Source of the DNA: Corylus avellana
Taxonomy: Eukaryota; Streptophyta; Magnoliopsida; Fagales; Betulaceae
DNA: 64,000 bases
Assembly: GCF_901000735.1 (NCBI RefSeq)
Contig: NC_081544.1
Coordinates: 28,948,095 to 29,012,094 of the forward strand
Direction of reading: 5' to 3'
The notes below the pieces were generated by a model. It was not told the DNA's origin and did no database searches. It saw nothing but the letters and a program-made list of their open reading frames with translations. The position numbers were made by a program, and so were the translations under genes. Of the stretch, positions 1 to 11,441 are shown piece by piece (positions within the stretch are counted from its first letter, which is position 1; each line of letters begins with the position of its first letter).

Positions 1-168
1 AAAGAGGATCCAGTTGGTGGCTAGGATCTCTTCTTAGAGATCCTAAGGCCATCAACCCGCCACATGGCGTATTAAAAAAAAAAAACTATTTTATTATTTT
101 ACTTTTAAAAATCAATAAAAAACAAAATAATAAAAAATTAAAAACAAATATATATATATAAAAAAAGG

Positions 169-188
169 NNNNNNNNNNNNNNNNNNNN
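169..188. other. Assembly gap (20 N)
   Basis: Run of 20 N inside very AT-rich sequence. The size differs from the five 100-base gaps elsewhere, so it was probably introduced by a different step such as gap filling or masking. Nothing can be said about its content. Confidence 0.98.
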
Positions 189-427
189 AATTTTTTAATT
201 TTTTAATTTTTAGATTTATTTTTAAATTAAATTAATAAAAAAATTAATATTTTAATGAGGTGAAACGGTGCATTTTGAATTTAATTAACGGCTATTAAAA
301 TTTTTTGACGGCATGAATTTTATTGTCATTTCCATTGACACATGAAGTAAATTTTCGGAGAAAAAAAAAAAACTTAGGGATTTAAAAATTTTGGAGGGTT
401 GACTTAGAGACTTATTAAACAAATACC

Positions 428-462
<35 letters not shown>

Positions 463-680
463 TTATTGAGTTTGAAAAAAAAAAATGAAGTTTTTCGTAA
501 TTTTTATTCAATTCCAATTTTTACATGTATGTTGTTACCAAATTAAGGAATAGAAATAGATATTCTATTTTATACTCTTCTATTATCAGTAGTAGCTATT
601 TTTTTTTTAATGAACTAGACATTTTGCAAACCAAATAATGAAGCTTAAGTCTGATCACATGGTTAAAGACACTCAATCAT
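189..680. other. AT-rich intergenic sequence with a (TTA)n microsatellite
   Basis: No coding potential seen. It holds a TTA/TAT trinucleotide run at about 429-464 and several A-tracts. Bases 1-168 before the first gap are similarly AT-rich and show nothing recognisable. Confidence 0.7.
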
Positions 681-1614
681 GTTCTGCAACAAGCATTAGG
701 TATTAGGCACCGTCAAGCACGCTCAATCCTGCTTATTTAATGGTGGAAACATTCTCCAAATAAATAAATAAATACATAAAAAAAAAAAAGGGACTTTCAG
801 CTTTAGATTTCTAAAGCTGGATGTGAACAAAAAGCTTGAACCGTGTGGAAAATTTGGAGAAGTTTCTTTGGCAGAGCACTCAAGCTCACAATCACAATGC
901 TCCACACCTAATTAGCTTTTAGTTAGATTTGCACAACCCCTAAGATACGAATGGCATAAAGAATATATTTTATATTACAAGTTGCAGCTTTCGAATTTGA
1001 ATATGATAAATTATATATATAGTTTATATGAATTACTTGGCCCTGATTACCTGGCAAGTGGCAGCTGGTTGGGAAAACTAATTAATTATAGTGTTGTTAT
1101 GTATTGACGAAGACAAAAAAATATTGATTATAGTTAAAAAGTAAATGCTTTTCCACATGTCCGAGTTTCATACATTCAAGACCATGACAGGTTAATTTTC
1201 CTCAAATCAAACTGATCAAACTCAAACATGTGGAAAATGAATTTAATTTTAACTATAATCAATATTTTTGTATCTTGGTCAATACATGGATTCTATAATC
1301 AATATTCTTATAGGGTTTAATGGGGTCCAATGCATCAAATTCTTTATTCAAAAGAATTCTTTATAAGGGTTTCAATTCCAAATCTAGATTGAAAATTCTA
1401 CTGTAAATCTCCAAGAAGAGGGTTAGTGACCTTGGCCGACATTACACAAAGCCAAAATCCATATTATAGAAACCTGATTATTTAAGGCCATTATATCTTG
1501 CATGTTAATATATATTATCAATGCAAAAGATCCATAACATATGCATCATTAATTCAAAAAATAATTATTAGGATTTTATGAATTCTATAATGAAGTTACC
1601 CTAAAAATCTAAAA
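678..1614. repeat. Copy of a TNL 3'-flanking block, interrupted by an insertion
   Basis: Bases 678-740 and 1306-1614 match 54227-54624, the sequence just downstream of the 3' end of TNL gene E, at high identity and in the same orientation. The two halves are separated here by about 565 bp that the second copy lacks, including a palindromic MITE at 1099-1287. This suggests that a TNL of the gene E type once stood nearby. With the TNL intron piece at 3210-3663 it marks the left edge of the cluster as a decayed TNL locus. Confidence 0.75.
1099..1287. mobile_element. MITE with about 62-bp terminal inverted repeats
   Basis: The left arm (about 1099-1160, starting ATGTATTGAC) is an imperfect inverted copy of the right arm (about 1226-1287, ending GTCAATACAT), with about 65 bp between them. 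There is no coding capacity, so it fits a non-autonomous DNA transposon. I could not define a confident target-site duplication, so the superfamily is not assigned. Confidence 0.7.
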
Positions 1615-1746
1615 GTATCCTTGTGCATCCAGAATTTGTAATCCCTTAAACAATTAAACAATTAACCAATAAACTCGATCCACCACTCTTTGCCAATACT
1701 AAAACCTGCAAAAGAAATAATAAAAGAGCAATATATATATATATGA

Positions 1747-1806
1747 CAGACAAATGAGGCGGTGGTAAAACCTGTACGACCTGTTGACTTTTCTTAGGCA
1801 CGGACA
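1747..1806 (-). pseudogene. Short fragment of HSF upstream region
   Basis: About 60 bp matching, in reverse orientation, the sequence just 5' of the HSF first exon (8972-9035 on +, and about 28563-28622 in the minus-strand copy), with a small internal deletion. It has no coding content. It is the smallest trace of an HSF-containing unit that recurs through the cluster. Confidence 0.65.
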
Positions 1807-3206
1807 CGGTCATGTTCCGGTCAGTTTTTCCTCCGGTGTTTTTTCTTTCCGTCGAGGCTTCTTTTTTGGGGTTTGCGTGTTTTCTGCCTTTTATTTTCCT
1901 GGTTCTATTTCCTGCGTTTTTTTGCTTCTTGTTTTTCCTGTTTGTTTGGGTTTTGGTGTTTTTATTTCCTATTTGTTTGTTTGGTTTTTTGCTTGTTTGG
2001 CACTATGTGTGGGTGTCGCCCTTGGGGTTTCACTCAAACTCTCCCACCCGTTTTGAGTGCGCCGCTGATCTCCTCTGCGTCCGCTTTGCCGCCCACCGTC
2101 AGCTGCCGGTCTTTTCACATGTCCCCCCGCAATGAGCTTTCAACACCACCTTCTGCGTCGGTTTCCGGCCAGCACGCGATTGGCTTCCTCCCAGCTGTCG
2201 TCATCCGTATAGTGTGTTTTTCCTGTTGTTTCCTTTGGTTGTATTTTTGTTTTTACCTGTATTTGCTTGTATTTCCGTTGGTTTTTTTCCCTGTACATTT
2301 TTCTGTTTGTTCCTTTTTATTTGGTTGTATTTCCGTTTTGTCCTTTTATTTTCCTGTACGTTTTTCTTTCATGTTTTTTGCTTATAATAAAGCTCTATCA
2401 TATCTCTTTGTTCTGCCCATTTGTATTTTGATGCTATGTGGGGTATCTGCTTTTGGTCCAGACCTTTGGGTTGTGGATGTGATCGATATCCTAGCTTTCG
2501 AGGTCGAGGAGGATGAGTTTCAGCTTAGGGTTTCTTTGTTCTTAGGGTTGAGGAATAAACGATACCTATGCATTGGATTATGTGTCTGTTTGGTGCAGAT
2601 CTGATATTAAACCTGATGAATAGTCACGGGTTAGCGGATGTTTTTGTAATGGTTGATTTGATATATTGTTGACGACTATAACTTTAGCTACAGCTATGAT
2701 TTGCTTCAAAGCTTTGAGAAGTGCTAGAGAGCCAAACAAATGACTCTAGAAAAATTTTCAAACTGACGTGGCAATAGTTTTTAAATTAAAAAAAAAAAAT
2801 GCAACTCTCTCCCCCTTGTCTGCCACTTATGATCAGTTTATAAATTTTTCAGGGTTCGTTTGTTTAGCTCCCTAGCACTTGTTATTTTTCTTTCTTTTTA
2901 TGTTTCTTAATCTTCACAGTTTCCTTGGAAGCTTGTGTAGTTTTAAGTTTATAGGGGTTTTTGTTTTATCCATCAAAGTGCGCCGCGGCTATTATTAGCT
3001 GCATCCGCAGGTTACTTCTTCTTTCCAGGACTTTGAGGTGCTAGAAGTATGGCAAAATCTGTTTTTTCTGTTAAGCATGTATTTTCTTTTTGTTTCCTGT
3101 TGCTGTTCTCTTTGTATTCCCTTGTATTCCCTATTATAATCTTTGTACTCGTTGTTGTTGTCGAATGAGAGCAGTTTATTCCAAAAAAAAAAAAAGAAAA
3201 AAAAAA
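1807..3206 (+). mobile_element. Possible non-LTR retroelement remnant ending in an A-rich tail
   Basis: Pyrimidine-rich sequence with T-rich pseudo-ORFs that resemble no protein I know, ending in a long A-rich tail at 3182-3206 (two A-tracts around a G). The 3' tail suggests a retroposed element. A part (about 2630-2716) recurs in reverse orientation at 22818-22903, in each case next to the same palindromic MITE. Identity is uncertain; no reverse transcriptase motif is visible. Confidence 0.4.
2716..2881. mobile_element. Palindromic MITE, copy 1 (GAGAAGTGCTAG termini)
   Basis: The left terminus GAGAAGTGCTAGAGAGCC and the right terminus ending in CTAGCACTTG are imperfect inverted repeats of about 50 bp. 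The second copy at 22644-22818 shares both ends. It is non-coding and AT-rich in the centre, so it is a non-autonomous DNA transposon. Confidence 0.75.
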
Positions 3207-3209
3207 GGG

Positions 3210-3663
3210 AACTGTTCTTGTTCAACAACTTTACACGAGATTCTATGTTACGGGCCTCCGTAACATAGAATACTATTACCGGGTCATAAACCCGTAACAT
3301 TCTATCATTCTAAGGCATGGCGTTATTTTCTCAGGTTATGAAAGAATTGATCAATCTATTTTATTCTCTCAGATGAACTTCGATTACTACTTAATTAGCA
3401 ACTGTGTACAACAGGAGATATGCGATTTTCCCACTCGTATTTCAAAATTAATAGCCCACAACTATATATCCAATACTCGTTTCACCTTTTTATTGGGTTT
3501 AATGAAAATTTATGATAAACATGAATGATGATCAGTAGCTCATAAATTTAAACAGAAATGAAGATTTAGGAGTCATCGCTGTTCATTACTCATCATTAAC
3601 TAGGTTTCTCCAACTAAACCATGCATTTCAAGAATGATTAATAAAGCATGCCAAATTAGTTTG
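3210..3663 (-). pseudogene. TNL intron-1 relic
   Basis: Sequence from about 3210 to 3663 aligns with intron 1 of TNL gene D (about 49408-49835) and less closely with gene E (about 58850-59040). It carries a 52-bp insertion at 3247-3298 and stops at the LTR at 3664. No TIR or NB-ARC exon accompanies it, so this is a relic of a vanished TNL. Confidence 0.75.
3247..3298. mobile_element. 52-bp mini-insertion with inverted termini and 7-bp target duplication
   Basis: Termini GTTACGGG and CCCGTAAC are perfect 8-bp inverted repeats. The element is flanked on both sides by ATTCTAT (3240-3246 and 3299-3305). The paralogous intron in gene D has a single ATTCTAT at about 49450, which is the empty site. 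It is unusually short for a transposable element. Confidence 0.8.
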
Positions 3664-3888
3664 TGTTAAATATATTGTTGAATATATTGTGGAGAGCGAA
3701 AGAAAGAGAGAGAAGAGAGAGAGAGAGGAAGCTATAGACTACATTGTATTATTCTCTTCTATATTATGATATGTTTACATAGCTCTCTATTTATAGATAG
3801 AGAAGAAGTAGTGGGCAAGAAACCATAGATTAAATCCTAGAATATGTAAGAAAACATAATAAAGTAAATAATATCAAATATTCTAACA
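3664..3888 (-). mobile_element. LTR of a retrotransposon, minus orientation
   Basis: The sequence is bounded by TG...CA on either strand (TGTTAAATAT at the left, ATTCTAACA at the right). It contains a TATA-like TATTTATAG and a GA-rich microsatellite. It is followed at 3889 by TCTCCCCTCAAACTCAAGG, which on the minus strand is a polypurine tract just 5' of a 3' LTR. It interrupts the TNL intron-1 relic. No second LTR is seen. Confidence 0.75.
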
Positions 3889-4769
3889 TCTCCCCTCAAA
3901 CTCAAGGTGTAAGCTTGAGTCTGGGAAAAAGAAAGAGAATTTTTTTGTTGTTCGCCGGAAAAGTCACCGGAGTGGTGGCTGCCGGTGGCGGAGGACGGTG
4001 GAAGGTAGACGGCAGCAGGCTACTGCCTGGCTGTTGGAGGACTTGGGCCAACTTGATGGAGTTGGGTCTTGAATAGGATATGCTAGATTGGGCCGATTAC
4101 ATGGGCCAAAATGGTCGAAACCCATGGACCGTTGAATGGGTTGGTCTGGCTCAAAAGAGACGATCCGGTTCTAACCCGTTGGATCGGGTCAAAAATATTG
4201 GATCCATATGAGTTTGATTTTTTTTTGACACGTGGCAGAGGGCTAGGGTTGATGTGGCAAGCTCTCTGAGGGACACGTGGCAGCATGTAGAAGAAGAGAA
4301 GAGCCTGGGGCGTGTGGTGCACGTGCCAGACGATGTGGCCACTCGCCTCGGGTGCACCACACGCGCCAAACCCTAGCTAGGGTTTTTTAGACGCGTGAAG
4401 CGCGTGCATCAGAGTGCCAAGGGATTGCTGGCGTGTGGACGCGCGTGGGAGGATTTGCCGGCGCGTTGTGAGTCCCTCCCGACGCGTGGACACCATGGGA
4501 GGTGAGTGACTCTCTAACAGAGCCTTCCTGAGGTGCGTGAGGGCGCGTGGAAGCATGGATGGCTGAGATTTCTTCGGATCTAGACTCGGAGGCATCTGAT
4601 TTGTCGGCTGAGGAGCGTGTAGCTCCAACAATGGCAGCGGCAGCACGTGGAGGCGAGGGCAGAAACTGGCGAAGGCGTGTGGCAGCGCATTGGTGGACCG
4701 ATGGTGGCGGATCTTCAACATATCTATAGATCTGTGCCTAGCAAGTATGAATCTGAGATTTATTTTCCC
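3889..4769 (-). mobile_element. Internal part of an LTR retrotransposon, non-coding, cut by a gap
   Basis: GC-richer sequence continuing from the polypurine tract. No reverse transcriptase, integrase or gag motif is visible and the frames are short, which suggests a non-autonomous or strongly decayed element. It runs into the gap at 4770; the other LTR is not seen on the far side. Confidence 0.5.
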
Positions 4770-4869
4770 NNNNNNNNNNNNNNNNNNNNNNNNNNNNNNN
4801 NNNNNNNNNNNNNNNNNNNNNNNNNNNNNNNNNNNNNNNNNNNNNNNNNNNNNNNNNNNNNNNNNNNNN
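4770..4869. other. Assembly gap (100 N)
   Basis: A run of exactly 100 N. Flanking sequence is unrelated on the two sides, so the true length is unknown. Confidence 0.98.
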
Positions 4870-7800
4870 TAAAAAAATTATAATAAAAAGTTAATAAGAA
4901 TAGATATAATTTGTTATTTAACATTCAAACTCAAAACCATATATACAAAGTATTTATGACATAAAGTAAATATCTAAATTATTAATAAAAGAGCATATTT
5001 AAATTTTTACACAAATAAAATGATAACACAACGTTACAAAAGTGATTAGGTACAATATACAACAAAAAAATAAACTGCAAATAAAAGTTAATCTAAATGG
5101 CAAGCACATTATAACCACAAATGGGAGAGTATGTTTTTGTCCTTAAGTACTAAGTTCCTGCTTGATCTCCTATTTGATTTCATTTTTGCTACCCATGCCT
5201 TAGTACATGCACCAAACTCCTATTAAGGTATCTCATTGTAATAGAACTTAAAAGATACTACAATGAAGACCATACAATCTAACCAAAAAAAGAATTTTAC
5301 AAAGATATATAATCAATCATTAAGCAAGTACTCATCATACATGTAATATGCTTACCAATACATATCAAAACAAATTAAATAAAGTAACTATATAAACTAA
5401 TCTCCTCATTTTGAGTCAAACACATTGACAATGAGATCAAACTTTGTTGAACATCGTAAAAGTATTGAGATGGAAACGATTATTGCGCGGTCAAATTTAT
5501 CAAATTATATCTCATCAAACTGTTTAAAAGCATGTCTTCATATTTTTTGAATATTTTTACTGCCATGTGACTCTGCATGTCAACCAGAAAGATATACAGA
5601 CAAACACATAATAAATTATACCCATGCTTCAAGGAAATAGAAAATAAATGGTTACATAGTGAGGGTGGGACATATTTCATTTCTCTTATTTCCTTTGCTT
5701 TCTTTTCTTTTATTTCCCAACAGCAAAACAAACCTCAAAAAGCATTAGAGTTTAAAATTAGGCTAAAAATTCAAAATTCTCATCAACGCCATCAAAATTC
5801 AAATCTAACCTTAGGAGCAAAACCCTCAACGTGTTCCTTCTCCTTCTGCAATACGCCAAGATAAACAAAAAGTCAAGTAACAGTTCTGAATGAAAATTTA
5901 TTTTAGCATCAAAGAGTACATGCACATTGACATTATTGTAACATAAAAGTAAATACAAATGACTTGCTTGGATTGGTAGGAAAAACTCAATAATTAACTT
6001 CATCGAAATTAACACTTAGTCTCACACATTAGTCACATTTCTTTCTCTGTGTGTGATGTGCTTCCTTTTCAAAACCCGCATACATTGTTCGTAATTCAAT
6101 TCTATATGCATGTTCAGCATATAGCGAAGACATGATACTCTGAACCCAAAAGAGTTGCTGGAACACCTAATATACACAGTTACAACCGAGATCAGCCATC
6201 ACCTTGTTGCTCAATTCCCAAATGAACTCTCGAGTTTCGGCCTGATATAATTTCATCATGTTACCCACCAAAGCAAAAGAAAGAAAGAAAAAACAATACA
6301 AAAAAAAAAAAATACCAATGTTGAATCATATTGTTAAATTCTACAACAATCATTGGAAATAGTAGCTTTTGTCATTAGTTGAAAATTACCAGTCACGCCA
6401 ATGGGTTCAAATTACCTTTTTTTAGGCTACTATAAAAAACTAACACTTAGAGCAATTACCTTTTTTCAGTTTCAACTTCAAAATCTGAAAGTTACATATA
6501 AATTTTGCTAATAGATTGTTAGATAGCTTTAGTTGACAAGCAGATAACCATTCTTGATAAAGACCCATATTAGCAAACGAACAAAATGAATAGATAGGAA
6601 ACAGAGCTTGAAGCAAAAAAAGAAAGAGGAATAGCAAGCTAAATGCATTTTTTTATTATAGCTATATAAATAAATCGATTATTATTTTTTTTTTAAAAAA
6701 GAGAGAGAGAGAAATAGTGTATGGGCATTGCTCTAGCCTCCTTCAGTTTCAAGGCATGTGTTTTGATTCACAGTATGGGATGACGATATAATTTATAATG
6801 AACTAACTATTACTGCAAGTTTCATTGCACATTTTTTTTTTTTTTTTTTTGAAAATAACAACATTAGAAAGTGGAATTTGTAGGCATAAAATAAAACTCA
6901 AGAATTGGGGAATTACTTCCCACAATTTCTCTATAAACTTCTTCCCACAAACGAAGTCATGCTGAAAAAAGAGAAACTTATATAAAAGATCTATAAGACA
7001 AATAAAACATAGTAAGTTTACAATTAAAAATGTTTTTTTTCATGTGTCAAGTAACTAATACTTGGCAAATAGTCATATGCGACTAAATTTAGATTAAAAA
7101 AAAATCTTATATGACTTTCTACTTTGGGTAATATGGTTTGGTCTCTATCTATCAAATTATTTAAATATTAATTCTCAATCATCAATGCTGCAATTAGAAA
7201 CAAACATGCGTCCATTAAAACTAAACAAGGAAGAACCTAAATGATGAAAATTAACATGGAGAAATAGGAAATATTGAAGTTTATATAAAAATATCCAATC
7301 ATAAAGAAGCTTCATTTATTAGTAGGCATAAGATTATCTTTTCATTTTGATCGTCCACAATGCGGAGAAGTAAACCCAAATTAGTAGTAGAGTCTCTGCT
7401 GTGGTCTTTGGAAAGAGAATGCTCTTAACCAATTTTAAAGTGGAGACCGGAGGCATTTCTATGCATTTCTTTTGCACCATAAAATGAAAATGCACTATAT
7501 CAAGTTGAAAAATACTATTTCCTCAACAAAGAGTAAGCTAAAGAAGCTACTTTTTATATAGCTTTAAGATTAAAAAAAATATGATGCGTATTACCAGTCG
7601 GATCCTATGCCAAACAAAAAGTGCCCAACAACCATAATAGGCAAGTCAGGTGCTAATGCAATTATGAAAGCTCTACTACAGTAGAATAAAGCAATGCTAT
7701 CAACTCTCTTTTTGGTTCAAATTCACCATTTAGCTTATTCAAGACATTGAGAATATCATCTAAGTCAAATGTATTGACCAAATTTAATAGAGAAACTTAC

Positions 7801-8570
7801 CTAAGAAGTCAGCAGCTTTAAAGGCCAAGATAAAGCAACTCAATACACCATATAACGAACCACTGGTCTACAAAAGGCACCATTTACAAAATTAGAAACA
7901 AAAGCAAAGGGTGTATTCAATTTTCACTATAAATTCAAACAAAAAGTAAGCATTTGATATAAACGTAAAAAGATAATGAATCAAAAACAATTTGTCAACA
8001 TAGAATCGTTCTCAAATTAAAATCATTCCCAACATCCAATCATTAATCTATGAAGAACATTAAACACAGTTTCAAGAACACATAATAAAAATATTAAGTT
8101 TCACACATAGCCCTACCTAAAAAGATTAGTCACTCATAATCATGAAAATAAATTCCATGATCAAAATGCTAAACACTAAGTACAACAAAAGGAAAATAAA
8201 AACTAAGGAAAGAAAATAGTGCTACTGGTCCAATGGGCAAAACTTTGGCTCTCCTAAAAATTCAGCTCCGCTCTTGACGTGGAGCACCAGCTCTTTAAAG
8301 CTGGTATTCTTTTCCTCTAGTTAGTCCCATGTGAGACAAGAACTCTCCTTCTTTGTTGCTTTTACTGTCCACGTTTTAGCAAAGGCCAAATTCTTTTGTT
8401 TGTGTCTCTTTCACATCTTACGCATCTGCTGCTATTTTGAAAGACAAAATTTTGTTTCCATTTTTAAGCTTCACGTACTGAGCTCTTTGTCTTTGGTCTC
8501 CACGCCTCTGTTCTGATTTTCTGAGAATGCAGAGGTGGCGGTGGTTTTTTGAAAGAAAATTTGAAGAGAG
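4870..8570. other. AT-rich stretch with no recognised gene
   Basis: I see only short unconvincing frames in about 3.7 kb, plus A/T tracts and simple repeats. Nothing resembles TNL, HSF or transposon coding sequence. It could be intron or intergenic sequence of an unrecognised gene. Confidence 0.55.
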
Positions 8571-8571
8571 G

Positions 8572-8871
8572 AGAGTTGTGGTTGAGGCCCTAGAAGCCCT
8601 TGCTTCCGTGGTGAAGATGGAGATGAGAGTCAGAGAGAGCCCCTCCTAGAAGGGTGCTACAACCTTTTTGCCTGACACCGGATTTTTTGGCTGAAAATTC
8701 GGGAATTGTTGAAAAGGATTGATCGGATACGAAGGGATCCCGAAAATTCGGGCGAAAATCCAGCTGATTGGAGATGGTGAGCCATACCGATGCATGCTCT
8801 GCCTCTTGCTCTGTCACACTCCCTCTTCTCCGATCTCTGTTTCTCTCACTCCATTACTCTCTGGTTCTCAC
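8572..8871. other. GC-richer unidentified sequence next to a gap
   Basis: Composition rises relative to the AT-rich block on the left, and the sequence ends in a pyrimidine-rich stretch resembling a 5' UTR (8820-8871) before being lost in the gap. Frames of about 75-100 codons exist on both strands but match nothing I recognise. Confidence 0.3.
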
Positions 8872-8971
8872 NNNNNNNNNNNNNNNNNNNNNNNNNNNNN
8901 NNNNNNNNNNNNNNNNNNNNNNNNNNNNNNNNNNNNNNNNNNNNNNNNNNNNNNNNNNNNNNNNNNNNNNN
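8872..8971. other. Assembly gap (100 N)
   Basis: A run of 100 N about 150 bp upstream of the HSF first exon; any further HSF promoter sequence is hidden here. Confidence 0.98.
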
Positions 8972-9118
8972 AGAAAAGTCAACAGGTCCTCCTCCATCGT
9001 ACAACTTTTACCACCGCCTCATTTGTCTGAAGTGTCAAACACACAATTGAAGTCAATTAATTAATCGCGCCCACAACCATCCATCCAAATCCAAACCCGA
9101 GGATTCCGAGACCTGAAA

Positions 9119-9355
9119 ATGGACGGAGCTCCGACGACGAGCGGGAGCGCAGGAGGAGGGGGAGGCGGTCCGGCGCCATTTCTGATGAAGACATACGACA
9201 TGGTGGACGACTCGACGACGGACGAGATCGTGTCGTGGAGCCAAAACAAGACGAGCTTCGTGGTGTGGAACCCGCCTGAGTTTGCCCGGGTCCTCCTCCC
9301 GGCCTTTTTCAAGCACAACAACTTCTCCAGCTTCATCCGCCAGCTCAACACCTAT
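9119..9355 (+). pseudogene. Heat shock factor (HsfA5-like) first exon, copy 1, open but orphaned
   Basis: 79 codons from ATG to a GT donor at 9356, encoding a Gly-rich N-terminus (residues 11-16) and then the first two thirds of an HSF DNA-binding domain: [26 protein letters not shown], and [16 protein letters not shown] at the end. HSF genes typically have an intron just here, after the RQLNTY helix-3 sequence, and the next exon should begin GFRK. No such exon is seen on + before TNL pseudogene A begins at 12400. The [10 protein letters not shown] start with TDEIVSW resembles plant HsfA5. This frame is open, unlike the minus-strand copies. It could be the start of a real gene with a very long intron, but three copies lacking the rest argue for a captured fragment. 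Confidence 0.75.
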
Positions 9356-10160
9356 GTATGCTCTCTCTCTCTCTCTCTCTCTCTCTCATCGCTTTCTTAT
9401 TATTTGTTTTGATTCCGCTTCTGATTCGAATTGGGCTCAGCTTCTAATTGTTGAATTTATTTGAAGGAGGGCAAGCGCGTTGTAAGTAAATTTTAAGCGA
9501 TTTTGAATGGGTTGAATCCATTGGTGCTAAACTAGATTTAGAAATTGTATTTTGTTGTTAGCTTTGCCAGATTGAAATTGGGTTCGTTTTCTGTATGTTG
9601 TGGCGGTTTCTGAAATTGGGTTCATTTTCATTTGGGGTCTTATTCCTTAGCTTATGAGAAGGTTATGGCATCTATAAAGTAGCATCCTTTTCAAGTATTC
9701 TTTTTTTTTTTTTTTTTGGAGTTGTTTTTCGTGGAGAGTTCTGCATGGGAGCTAGTTTGATGGGTGCGTTAAAATATTAATTAAATGATTAAATTTACTG
9801 TTTCCTATTTGTTTTCTCGGATTGGTTTGATATTGCTGAAGATGAGGCCATTTTTATTGAGTTGCATTTGATGTCTGGAAGTGCTCTTCATTGGTGTCCA
9901 GGATTTTGTAAGGGTTTACGTGAGTAGGACTTATAGTCCATTATGGATTTTTTGTTATCTTCTAGGCAAGGCAAAAGTTAGAAAATCTGTGGGGAGGATA
10001 CTCAGTGATGGTAGCATACAAGTCAGACCTCTGAAGTGAACAATCGAGCTTTTGTATGAAATTTGGCATAATTCAAATTATAAGGGGGTCCAATTGGAGA
10101 CCAAAGTTGGAGGCAGAATTGAGGTTGGGTAGTGGAAATGGGCCTCCTAAACCCTAAACA
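9356..10160 (+). pseudogene. HSF intron remnant downstream of exon copy 1
   Basis: Begins with a GT donor followed by a CT microsatellite (9361-9389), then matches the reverse complement of the intron parts of the minus-strand HSF copies (27523-28234, 29709-30420, 40520-41090). Homology stops close to GGGCCTCCT at about 10141-10160. Inside is a partial TRIM LTR at about 9765-9800, also present at about 40865-40895 but absent from the copy near 27840. Confidence 0.7.
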
Positions 10161-11410
10161 AGTCTTTTCGAGTTTCCTTCTTATGGAAAATATTTTGTTA
10201 CCTTTTCTCATAAGTACTATTTTCAACTTTTGTCATCAGTTGTTTTTTGGCAGTCCAACATCAGAATAGTAATTCAGCTTGATTCCAAATCTAAAAGAAT
10301 TGGAATTTTGAATGGCATTGCAAAGCTTTATTTCCAATTCCACGCAGTCAGACTAAGAGGAGTTGAGGTTTGAAGTGTTCTGTGAAGGCAAATGATTTTC
10401 TTTTTCTTTTTCTTTTTATTTGTGTGTACGTGCAACCCTACGCAAATGTGGGTGAACAACTTTTTACTTTACTATGATTTTTTTTTCAAATGTGGGCTTT
10501 AGCAATCCTAACGGTAGTAAATACATGTCCTAAACAAATAAGGACATGCATTATTTGTTTTACTAGGACTATACACTAGGACACTATACGTACTGTATAG
10601 TGTATATAACCAAGTTTTTTTAATAGCTTAAAATATGTTGGACCTTATAAATGCCAACTTCACTTTCTGTCTTTTCAATGTGGGACTCTTCATTCAATTT
10701 GTGTGCTTTAATTATTCTCGAAATGCATGGTTTAGTTGGACATACCTAGTTACTGATGAGTAATTGTTAAAGTATTAATTAAATGATTAAATTTACCTAT
10801 TCATTTCAACTTAAACTTTTAGGATAAGTGGGGATTTAACATGATATCAAAGCCAGAAGTCATGAGTTTGACTGTTTGAGCCTTGACTCTGTCAAGTCAC
10901 CATAATTTAAATTAAATATTTTATGTGTTGGGTCTTACATAAAAACGTGTATTGGAAAGTGGCATAGCTCTTGTTGTAAACAATTACAAATTTATCGACT
11001 AGGAGCAAACCGAGTAGTAATTGAAGTTCATCTGAGAGAATAAACAAGAGAATATTGCTCAACTCTTTCATCTGAGAAAATTACCCCATACCTTTGAATC
11101 TCACTTATGACTTATGTAAAGTTGTTGAACAAGCAAATTTTCAAATAGATATGAAATAAGTATAATTAAAGAGTGAAAACCTCCCAAATAGCGGTAAAAG
11201 TTAATATAAGTTACCACATGTACGTATTATACGACATTGATCATGTTATATGGTTAAGAATTAATCGAAGGGAAATCAGGTAAAAGCTTTCCTATATTTC
11301 TTTTGTCATTTTAACTTTAAGATTTAATTTCATAAATTTGATATATTCAAGACTCGAGTTTAAGTCAATAACATTATAGTACTCCTCAAATAACATTTCT
11401 AAAATGGTAG

Positions 11411-11441
<31 letters not shown>

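Noticed and set aside
1784..2604. Hydrophobic open frames (up to 243 codons) on +
   Set aside because: They come from a pyrimidine-rich tract read in several overlapping frames at once, rich in Phe, Leu and Cys with no domain; no codon signal or start context supports a gene.
4547..4883. Open frames reaching across the 4770 gap
   Set aside because: Their length comes from N translated as X; the sequence before the gap is non-coding retrotransposon.
9119..9355. Complete functional heat shock factor gene
   Set aside because: Only the first 79 codons are present; the rest of the DNA-binding domain, oligomerisation and activation regions are absent before the next gene.
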